This document shows, in pieces, positions 8,383 to 14,977 of a stretch of 55,805 bases of DNA. A program made the translations under genes and the position numbers. Source of the stretch: Acrocarpospora phusangensis (GTDB lineage Bacteria > Actinomycetota > Actinomycetes > Streptosporangiales > Streptosporangiaceae); contig NZ_BOOA01000059.1 in the NCBI RefSeq assembly GCF_016862995.1, positions 1 to 55,805 on the forward strand, in the 5' to 3' direction. The notes under the pieces are model-generated. The model made no database searches. It was not told the origin of the DNA and saw only the letters and a program-made list of their open reading frames with translations. Positions within the stretch are counted from its first letter, which is position 1. Every line of letters starts with the position of its first letter.

Positions 8383-9026
8383 CGACTCTGATCCCGGCTC
8401 CGACTGAGCCGAAGATCCGTGTCCCGTACGTGATCGCGTACAGCGGGGAGTTACGGACCGACCCGATCTGGTTCGGCAAGGACCGGTACGGCCGGCGACT
8501 CCGGTACATGCGGGAGGCGCGCGGAGATTGGAACGAGTACGGCGCGCTGCGCGCCCGTGTCGGCCAGCGACGTAACGGGCAACCGCTGTGGCGCAAGCTG
8601 AACACGGCCCGGCAATGGCGATGCATGGAGAAGCTGTTGTGCCAGGTGTGCGGGCAGCCCGCCACATGCGAGGACGGGCGCATCCCGTGGATTCTCACTG
8701 ACCGCGTGGTCCGCGACGACGACCGCGATCCGGGCGTCAAGTTCACCAGCGCGCCGCCGACGTGCCTGGCATGTATCCCTGAAGCCCGGGAACTGTGCCC
8801 CCAACTTCACGGTTCCTTCTCCGCGTACTCGGTGGGCGGCGTGGGATACCACGGGGTCTTGGCCGACATGTATGAGCCGGGCCTGAAGTGGGAGGCGATC
8901 CCGACTGGCGAACGCAACGTGGAGATCCCATTCGTGCAGTCCTATCTTCTGCGGGTCGCTCTGGCCCACCAGCTCCTAGTTCGGTTGAGTAACCTTCATC
9001 CACTACCGATTTCCGGGCCTTCCTAG
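8379..9026 (+). CDS. Cysteine-rich (zinc-ribbon-like) actinobacterial protein
   Basis: A 215-residue product from a TTG that overlaps the preceding stop by four bases. The centre holds CQVCGQPA, then about 40 residues later CLACIPEA and a further Cys (ELC), which makes a likely C-x2-C/C-x2-C metal site at about residues 88-130. The N-terminus (IRVPYVIAYSGE) and the segment RRLRYMREARGDW are conserved-looking. Several near-identical proteins are, to my recollection, annotated as hypothetical next to XRE regulators in actinomycetes. No catalytic motif is visible. Co-expression with the preceding small gene is likely. Confidence 0.65.
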   Translation: MTTLIPAPTEPKIRVPYVIAYSGELRTDPIWFGKDRYGRRLRYMREARGDWNEYGALRARVGQRRNGQPLWRKLNTARQWRCMEKLLCQVCGQPATCEDGRIPWILTDRVVRDDDRDPGVKFTSAPPTCLACIPEARELCPQLHGSFSAYSVGGVGYHGVLADMYEPGLKWEAIPTGERNVEIPFVQSYLLRVALAHQLLVRLSNLHPLPISGPS

Positions 9027-9113
9027 GCTGGCCGGGGGCACACTAGTTCAGTTGCTCCACAGAACGACGCTCGGTTTTCCGTCGTGTTGCACACCCTTGT
9101 AGTCTCAGCAGAA

Positions 9114-9132
9114 GGAGGGGAAGCGCCCCTCC
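9114..9132 (+). terminator. Stem-loop after the XRE module
   Basis: GGAGGGG (9114-9120) pairs exactly with CCCCTCC (9126-9132) around a 5-base loop. It lies 88 bases after the last gene of the module. There is no T-run, so it may be a factor-dependent or weak terminator. Confidence 0.5.
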
Positions 9133-9204
9133 CAGCAGGGTTAGGTGGCCTATGACACCGATAGCATTTCGGCTCACTAGGGAGCAGACGGACTAGGGGA
9201 GCCT

Positions 9205-9429
9205 GTGGCCAGCAGCGTCGGGAGCGTGCTCTTGGCGGCTGGTAGTACCGGAGTGATTTCTCTATTGCTGTATCGACTGACAGCCATCTTGGGGGCCTGG
9301 CTCTTAATGAAGCAGGCCGGTCCAGTCGATGATGGTGAAGTAGAAATCGATGTCCGTTTAACAGGAATCAAGGTTCGTCGGAGTAAAGCAGTTACCGAAA
9401 CATCAGAGAGTGGTCAGTTGGCGAATTAA
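9205..9429 (+). CDS. Small membrane-anchored protein, unknown function
   Basis: A 74-residue product from a GTG with GGGGAG six bases upstream. Residues about 5-38 are hydrophobic, with a turn near residue 14, and could form one long or two short membrane helices. A basic and acidic tail follows (DGEVEIDVRLTGIKVRRSK). No family is recognised. It stands alone, with a stem-loop on each side, so it appears to be an independent transcription unit. That organisation suits a cargo gene expressed in the lysogen. Confidence 0.5.
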   Translation: MASSVGSVLLAAGSTGVISLLLYRLTAILGAWLLMKQAGPVDDGEVEIDVRLTGIKVRRSKAVTETSESGQLAN

Positions 9430-9528
9430 CGGCCACTGTATCGGTCCACATACCGGGTCGGCACTTGCATAGAGCACGCTGAAGGATTTGGCCCCCAAGC
9501 AGAACCCGATGTAGGGCTTGTGTCGAGG

Positions 9529-9557
9529 CCCTCCTCTCTTCGATCCAGAGAGGAGGG
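9529..9557 (+). terminator. Intrinsic terminator-like hairpin, 10-bp perfect stem
   Basis: CCCTCCTCTC (9529-9538) pairs perfectly with GAGAGGAGGG (9548-9557) around a 9-base loop, followed by CGTCCATTTATTT. It lies 100 bases after the 74-residue membrane protein gene. The 9430-9786 gap otherwise contains only this hairpin and the one at 9674-9703. Confidence 0.65.
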
Positions 9558-9673
9558 CGTCCATTTATTTGCCAGCCTTAGAAAATTGATACGCGGGCGA
9601 CGCCGGTACCACCGATCAGCTTCAGGCACGTCCAAGATCCACGGACAGCCCTCTATCCGGAACGACAAAAAGA

Positions 9674-9703
9674 GCGTCCGTCCTCCCAGAGGAAGATGGA
9701 CGC
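9674..9703 (-). terminator. Minus-strand intrinsic terminator
   Basis: GCGTCCGTC (9674-9682) pairs with GATGGACGC (9695-9703), with one G-T pair. Read on the minus strand the stem is followed by TCTTTTTGTC, a proper T-run. It would stop late-operon transcripts that read antisense through the repeat-protein gene at 9787-11118. Confidence 0.6.
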
Positions 9704-9786
9704 AATTGTGCATTGAGAGTGTTGGTGCGTCTGTCGCACGGGGATGAAATGAGTAACGGCCGGCACTTGAAAGCTGATGGAGGAGT

Positions 9787-11118
9787 GTGAGCGAAACCCC
9801 CGACAAGACCGACAAGCCCAGCCTGCTTGAGCGGGTCGAGGCTCAGATGGCGGAGCCTAAACCCCCTCCACAGAAGTTGCGGCTCATGCCGATCGGCGGG
9901 GCGCTGTTCCTAACCGTCATTCTCGCCGTCGCCGTCCTTGTAGCAGTGATCGGTGGCGGCCTCGTGTTGCTGGGCGTGGAAGGGTTCAAGCCTGAGAAGC
10001 AACTCACCTCGACCACGCTGTTCGATCTTCTGAAGATCGGATTTGCCGTGGTGGCCGGTCTGGGTGCCTTGGTGGCCTTGGTCGTCGCGTACCGGCGGCA
10101 GAAGGTAGCGGAGGCCGCTCAGTGGCTAGCCGAGCAGGCCGACGAGCGTGCCCATGCGGCCGAACGGCGGGAAGCCACCAAGCTGCACAATGAACGATTT
10201 ACCACCGCTGCGGGGCAACTCGGCCACGACTCTCCAGCAGTCAGATTGGCAGGTGCGCATGCCCTTGCTGGCTTGGCTGATGACGCACCAACACGCGAGC
10301 TTCGACAGACGTGTATCGATGTGCTCTGCGCGTACTTGCGCATGCCTTACAGCCCGAAACCACCAGACGAGGCTCCCGAATCGGAAGGACTAGCATTCGC
10401 TGGATTTCGAGAGGTCCGTCACACGATTATTCGCCTCATAACAGCTCACCTGAGAGAAAACGCTTCCGTCTCATGGCAGGGACATGACTTCGACTTCACA
10501 GGAGTGATTTTCGACGGAGGAGACTTCAGCCGCGCAGTATTCTCCGGGGGGAAGATCGATTTTAGCGAAGCAGTGTTTGACGGTGTCAACATCAACTTCT
10601 CACGTGCAGAATTCTCGGGCGGTGACATTATTTTCTACCGTGCCAGATTTATCGACGGATCGGTTGATTTCGCAGGTTGCAAGTTTTCGGACGGGACGGT
10701 CTCTTTCGTCCAGGTGAAACTGTGCGGCGGTAACGTGGATTTCGGTGAAAGTCTATTCTCTGGCTCTTCGATTAAGTTCCATGGTGCGGAGCTGTCCAGC
10801 GGAGAATTGACTATGGATATTGCAATAGTTGCGGGCGGGAAGATCGATTTCACTAGTGCGACATTTGCTGGCGCAGAAATTGGGTTTTACGGCTCGCACT
10901 TCCGCGGCGGGGAGATCGATTTTGGATTCTCTAGATTAGATGGCGGTGAGTTGGAATTTACTTCCGCTAAGTTTTCTGGCGGTCGAGTCAATTTCCATAA
11001 GGCGCAATTCATGGGGGCGGTAGTGGACATGCGAGCAGTAGAGGATTGGTCTGTTCCGCCAACCGGACTACCCGATCCAGCGCCAGAGGGATTGCTGTTG
11101 CCCGCTAAGGGCGAATAG
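9787..11118 (+). CDS. Membrane protein with 12-residue solenoid (pentapeptide-like) repeats
   Basis: A 443-residue product. Two membrane helices lie at about 34-62 and 79-102, followed by a charged helix rich in Ala, Glu and Arg (106-140) and a region resembling HEAT-like helices (PAVRLAGAHALAGLADD) that recurs in actinobacterial pentapeptide proteins. Residues 252-407 are thirteen uninterrupted 12-residue repeats of the type F-S-G-G-x-I-D-F-x-x-A-x. These are usually annotated as pentapeptide repeats but have a strict period of 12. The GTG at 9787 has GGAGGAG only one base upstream, too close for a good ribosome site; the ATG at 9847 is an alternative. The gene opposes the late operon and ends 2 bases from the stop of 11121-11417. 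It is probably a lysogen-expressed cargo gene. Confidence 0.75.
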   Translation: MSETPDKTDKPSLLERVEAQMAEPKPPPQKLRLMPIGGALFLTVILAVAVLVAVIGGGLVLLGVEGFKPEKQLTSTTLFDLLKIGFAVVAGLGALVALVVAYRRQKVAEAAQWLAEQADERAHAAERREATKLHNERFTTAAGQLGHDSPAVRLAGAHALAGLADDAPTRELRQTCIDVLCAYLRMPYSPKPPDEAPESEGLAFAGFREVRHTIIRLITAHLRENASVSWQGHDFDFTGVIFDGGDFSRAVFSGGKIDFSEAVFDGVNINFSRAEFSGGDIIFYRARFIDGSVDFAGCKFSDGTVSFVQVKLCGGNVDFGESLFSGSSIKFHGAELSSGELTMDIAIVAGGKIDFTSATFAGAEIGFYGSHFRGGEIDFGFSRLDGGELEFTSAKFSGGRVNFHKAQFMGAVVDMRAVEDWSVPPTGLPDPAPEGLLLPAKGE

Positions 11119-11120
11119 GT

Positions 11121-11417
11121 TCAAGCCTGCTTCTTCACGTGATCCGAGAACTCGTCACGCAACTCGTTGAGGCCCGTTTCAATACGGTTCACGGCGTCCT
11201 TCAGGGACGATCCGTGATTGATCTTGACCTCGGACTCGATGGCCTCCAGGCGCTGCATGACGCCGAGACGGCCCGGAACTCCGGGACGGTCGGGCTCGCC
11301 ATTCCAGTCGTCCATGAAGTCGGAGAGCTTCTTCAGAGATTTCCGCACAACAACGAGGGCGGTTATTCCGCCAACGATAACGGCAATACCAGAGAATATG
11401 TTGATGACGTCGGTCAT
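11121..11417 (-). CDS. Phage membrane protein, DUF2746/holin-like
   Basis: A 98-residue product from an ATG. One N-terminal membrane helix (residues 3-25, INIFSGIAVIVGGITALVV) is followed by a basic turn, a W-N-G-E-P-x-R-P-G-V-P-G-R segment and a long amphipathic helix with an N-H-G-S-S-L-x-D-A-V motif. This layout is typical of DUF2746-type membrane proteins encoded after the tail genes of actinophages, often proposed as holin-like. It is the last gene of the late operon. No endolysin gene adjoins it, which weakens the holin idea. Confidence 0.7.
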   Translation of the reverse strand: MTDVINIFSGIAVIVGGITALVVVRKSLKKLSDFMDDWNGEPDRPGVPGRLGVMQRLEAIESEVKINHGSSLKDAVNRIETGLNELRDEFSDHVKKQA

Positions 11418-11429
11418 GGGGTGCCTCGC

Positions 11430-11900
11430 CTACGGGATTGGGATTACACCGATTTCGCGACATGAGATATCGCATCGACCATCCGTCGCGCCCGAAGTGG
11501 TGACCGAGTACATGCTGCGAGCGTAGTAAGTGGAACCAGGAGTTAGTCCGGTCAGGTGGAAAGATCGGTTCTGGTAGTAATAGCTGGTTGAAGCCAGCGA
11601 CCAGCCACATGCAGTGAGCTGCACGCTGGACGCGAGTACCTCCGTGCCGGAGGCATTGGTCCCCAGGAACACGTTGGCGGCCATAAACAGCCGGTTGTCG
11701 CCGGTATTGGCCCTAGCAGCTCCACCAACGAACATCAGGACCTTGCCGCTGGTTGGAGCCACGAACGTAACGTCAACGGTTGGGCTTCCGGTGATGAACG
11801 CCGTGGACGTCGCGTCGCTAATCTCCGTCGTGTCCTGCTCCCACACCGAGACCGGAAAATCAGCGGCCTTGACCTTCGAGCCGACGAGGATATCTGTCAC
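11430..11900 (-). CDS. Tail-tip/receptor-binding-like protein, tandem paralogue 3 of 3
   Basis: A 156-residue, beta-rich product from an ATG. It shares with its two upstream neighbours the start (K-x-x-A-x-D-F-P), the core V-x-F-V-A-P-T-S-G-K/R-V-L, a run ending in A-N-V, a Y-Y-Y segment, L-T-P-G-S/R-x-Y-Y-A and the end V-x-P-x-P. It is the most diverged of the three and has Cys residues (C-D-I-S-C) absent from the others. Location after the minor tail protein suggests a distal tail or fibre protein; function is inferred from position. Confidence 0.65.
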   Translation of the reverse strand: MTDILVGSKVKAADFPVSVWEQDTTEISDATSTAFITGSPTVDVTFVAPTSGKVLMFVGGAARANTGDNRLFMAANVFLGTNASGTEVLASSVQLTACGWSLASTSYYYQNRSFHLTGLTPGSTYYARSMYSVTTSGATDGRCDISCREIGVIPIP

Positions 11901-11908
11901 GAATCCTC

Positions 11909-12361
11909 CTACGGAACCGGTGTGATGTAGATGTCCCTGGAATCGAATCCGGCAGTACCGGTAGCAGCCGAGGACTTGTGCTGAGTCTTGGCGAAGTACA
12001 CCTGTCCGGGATTCAAGCCCTCAAGGAGAGTCGTCCGGCTGTAGTACACGTAGCCGGTCGCGTTCTCCTGGACTCCTACTCCGCGAGTGACCACGTTCGG
12101 CGCCAGGATTGTCGTGCCGGAGTCGTTGGTCTCCTTGACAACAGGCGAAAGGTGAAGCCGGCGAGTCCCATCCCCACGAAGACCTCCGCCGACCGTCAAA
12201 AGAACTCGGCCGGAAGTTGGAGCCACGAATGTGGTTGAAACCTGCGGAGATCCGTCCGCATAACTGGTTGAGGCAACCGTGATGTCCGTGGAGTCCCTGT
12301 TGAAGACAGCAGGCGGAAAGTCCAGCGCGTTGATCGTGGTGCCTGCTCGGTAGTCGGTCAT
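11909..12361 (-). CDS. Tail-tip/receptor-binding-like protein, tandem paralogue 2 of 3
   Basis: A 150-residue product whose ATG overlaps the stop of paralogue 1 by four bases (12358-12361). It shares T-T-F-V-A-P-T-S-G-R-V-L-L-T-V-G-G-G-L, the N-V-V-T-x-G-V-G segment and the L-N-P-G-x-V-Y-F-A and D-I-Y-I-T-P-V-P ends with paralogue 1. No catalytic motif is visible. A beta-sandwich tail accessory protein is likely. Confidence 0.65.
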   Translation of the reverse strand: MTDYRAGTTINALDFPPAVFNRDSTDITVASTSYADGSPQVSTTFVAPTSGRVLLTVGGGLRGDGTRRLHLSPVVKETNDSGTTILAPNVVTRGVGVQENATGYVYYSRTTLLEGLNPGQVYFAKTQHKSSAATGTAGFDSRDIYITPVP

Positions 12362-12813
12362 GGAACTGGCACCACCGTCAGATCCCTGGAAGCGATGTCG
12401 CCGGTTGAACCTCCGGACACCTTGTGCGCCGTGTGCGCGTAGTAGGTACGACCCGGTGTAAGTCCGGTTACCAAAGTTGTTCGCGAGACATACATGAACG
12501 AGGTGGTCTGCTCAGGACAACCGACTCCGCTCGTGACCACGTTGGCCGCCAAAACGGTGGCTCCGTCAGGGCCGTCCTCGCGGATGACTGGAGCGAGGTG
12601 AACACGGTTGGCCGTTCCAGAGTCCTGCAACCCTCCGCCGATGGTCAGCAACACCCTGCCGGACGTCGGTGCCACGAAGTAGACGGACACGATCGGGCTA
12701 CCGGAGATGTACGTCGTGCTGGAGATGTCCGACTGTCTGGTGTCGTCGAAGACGTAAACGGACGGAGGGAAGTCTGTGGCTGTCACCAGTTCGCCGTTCG
12801 TGATGTCCGGCAT
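12358..12813 (-). CDS. Tail-tip/receptor-binding-like protein, tandem paralogue 1 of 3
   Basis: A 151-residue product from an ATG, 11 bases after the minor tail protein gene. The pattern V-Y-F-V-A-P-T-S-G-R-V-L-L-T-I-G-G-G-L-Q-D, then H-L-A-P-V-I-R-E, then L-T-P-G-R-T-Y-Y-A-H-T-A-H-K-V is a beta-rich module that I recall from actinophage tail regions. Three adjacent related genes point to tandem duplication followed by divergence, as expected for host-range proteins. Confidence 0.65.
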   Translation of the reverse strand: MPDITNGELVTATDFPPSVYVFDDTRQSDISSTTYISGSPIVSVYFVAPTSGRVLLTIGGGLQDSGTANRVHLAPVIREDGPDGATVLAANVVTSGVGCPEQTTSFMYVSRTTLVTGLTPGRTYYAHTAHKVSGGSTGDIASRDLTVVPVP

Positions 12814-12824
12814 AGCTTCCCTCC

Positions 12825-14927
12825 TCAGAACGCCCGAACTGCTGGGGTGAAGAGCTTCACCGCGGAGCCGGACACGTGCGACTTGGCAACCCCGTTGACG
12901 CTGCGGGTGACTGTGACGGTCTGCGGAGAGCTGGCTCCGGAAATCGCGGTCACGGTCATACGTTCGCCACCGACGACGATGTCCATCGGCATGTCACTTG
13001 GCGCCGTCGTCCAGAAAGGACCCTTGCTCGTCGCCACCGACAAGCTCGTGGTCGAGCTGTTGGCACTGGTACTCAGGGTGCTGTACTCCGTGCCGTACCT
13101 GGCCGTGCCGTACTCGGCTACCTGCCAGGGCGATTCCGGAGTACAGTTCACCGTGATGTCCCAGTCGTACGGAGCCATCCGTTCCGAGAATCCGTAGACG
13201 ATCTGACTGATCAGATCAGGAGGAAGCCAAGCAGGCTGGTTCTCGATCGTGAGTCGGTCGCCGATGTCCATGTCGATGATGTCTTGGGTCAGGCCGGAGT
13301 CGCCGGACACTCCAGGGCTCGACAAGTCCATGGAGACCTGCGGATACCTGGCTTCGTCCACCGTGCCGAGGTGCAACCGCCAATACGCCTGATTCGGCAG
13401 ATCACCATCCGACTGGACGTTGATCGTGACCTGGTCGCTGTACCTGCCGACTCCTAGCGGAGGATCAGCGGTCGATAATGGCCCAGTGTCCAGCGATGCC
13501 CTGGCGGATGATCCGTCCCTGCGGGTTACCGTGATGTCGTTCCGCGCGGCCTGGTCGTCGTCGATCGGCTCCAACGGAGGTGCAAGGTGTCCGGCTTCGT
13601 AGTCCAGTTCGACGCCGGCTGACTGGTTGTAGAGGCTCAAGCGAGTCCGGTAGGACAGCCCGAGCGCTGTCCTCGGCTCATACAGGATTCCCAGATCGGA
13701 CTCCGCGGCCTCGGTCAGGAGGTTGAGAAGGGTATCGGTCCTCTGGGCGCCCATCTTGGTCGAGTCATCGAGGTCTCCGACCGACGAGAAGGGGATGCTC
13801 TCCTCATCGCACAGGCGTTCAATCCGACGACCGGCCGTCTCTCCGTCATATCCGGCAAGCTGCGGACCGAGGTCGTGTACGGACGTGATCGTCGCCTGAA
13901 CGGAAACGTGCCCGATGGCCGTGTCGAATACCGAACCGCCCGGTGCTACAACGACACGATTCACGCGACCGAACGTGTGCGAGTTGAGAGTCCCGTTGAA
14001 CGTCAGACCGGACGGAGCCCCAGGTTCAAGGGTCGAGATAACCCAGTCGATGTTGGACCCGTTCTGCTCCAGGTCCAGAGAGACGCGAAGCTTCAGGCCC
14101 TTGGTGGGGAACGCGATGAAGCCTGTGTCGAGCAGCACGCCGCCGTCCGCGTCGTACGACTGGACCTTCAGGTTTCCGCTGGAGTCGTCGTACCGGATTA
14201 GCCACTGGGTGGCGGAGCCGGACGTGTACATCGTGATCAGCGCCTGGTCGCCAGAGATACCGGCGTCGGGAACAGCCAGAAGGAACCGGAGAGTCGCCTC
14301 GTTGCTACTCGCGTAGTACGGCACGACGCCGTTCCAGACGCTTCCTTCCAGTAAGGGGATCGGGTCCGAGGACACGAAGCCGTCGTATGCGGCCAGATCC
14401 GGAGAACCGGTGATCGTCATCGGCGGACCACCGACGCCGGACGCCAGGGACGAAGATCCTGCAACGTCCTCGCACGGCCAGTAGGCAACGGCGGGAGCCG
14501 TCAACGACGGAATGGTCAGGCCGCGATACATGGCGCTGCGGAGCAGCTCTGAACCCTGACCAAGGCGTCGGAGGATGCCCGCAGCTTCTACCGGTACCCA
14601 GACGTCGTTGCCTAATAAATCCCATCGAGAAGGCCATGAAGACACTTCTCCGACGAACCTAACGTCTGTATCTACAGAGATGCGGATAGGCGTGTTCCGG
14701 CCGATTTTTCCGTAATACGGTGAGTTCGGATTCCTCGGCGAGTACTTCCCGTCAACGTTCTTGATGCTGAGGTTGCACTTTGACGGATCGGTGCGGGTGC
14801 CCTCATCTCGTCGTCCCCGAGTGATGGAGATGCCGTCCCGAACCAGGACGTCTGTCGTGATGTCCGTCCAAGCACCGTTGATGTATAGCTCGACGACTAC
14901 GTCAAGGGGATCACTTGAAAAGGCCAT
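12825..14927 (-). CDS. Minor tail protein
   Basis: A 700-residue product from an ATG. The N-terminus (DVVVELYINGAWTDIT, then SITRGRRDEGTRTDPSKC, then NPNSPYYGKIGRNTPIR) is characteristic of large minor tail proteins of actinobacterial siphoviruses, which form the tail tip below the tape measure. The segment around 120-330 (AYWPCEDVAGSS, then a concanavalin-like region) resembles a laminin-G/lectin-like insertion. The C-terminal part includes WDITVNCTPESPWQV and a repeat-rich end. It lies directly after the tape-measure gene, the expected place. The substrate of any lectin-like domain cannot be told. Confidence 0.85.
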   Translation of the reverse strand: MAFSSDPLDVVVELYINGAWTDITTDVLVRDGISITRGRRDEGTRTDPSKCNLSIKNVDGKYSPRNPNSPYYGKIGRNTPIRISVDTDVRFVGEVSSWPSRWDLLGNDVWVPVEAAGILRRLGQGSELLRSAMYRGLTIPSLTAPAVAYWPCEDVAGSSSLASGVGGPPMTITGSPDLAAYDGFVSSDPIPLLEGSVWNGVVPYYASSNEATLRFLLAVPDAGISGDQALITMYTSGSATQWLIRYDDSSGNLKVQSYDADGGVLLDTGFIAFPTKGLKLRVSLDLEQNGSNIDWVISTLEPGAPSGLTFNGTLNSHTFGRVNRVVVAPGGSVFDTAIGHVSVQATITSVHDLGPQLAGYDGETAGRRIERLCDEESIPFSSVGDLDDSTKMGAQRTDTLLNLLTEAAESDLGILYEPRTALGLSYRTRLSLYNQSAGVELDYEAGHLAPPLEPIDDDQAARNDITVTRRDGSSARASLDTGPLSTADPPLGVGRYSDQVTINVQSDGDLPNQAYWRLHLGTVDEARYPQVSMDLSSPGVSGDSGLTQDIIDMDIGDRLTIENQPAWLPPDLISQIVYGFSERMAPYDWDITVNCTPESPWQVAEYGTARYGTEYSTLSTSANSSTTSLSVATSKGPFWTTAPSDMPMDIVVGGERMTVTAISGASSPQTVTVTRSVNGVAKSHVSGSAVKLFTPAVRAF

Positions 14928-14977
14928 TATCGTTCTCCCTTCTCTAGCGATCCCCTGACGTTTGTGGACGTCATCGT

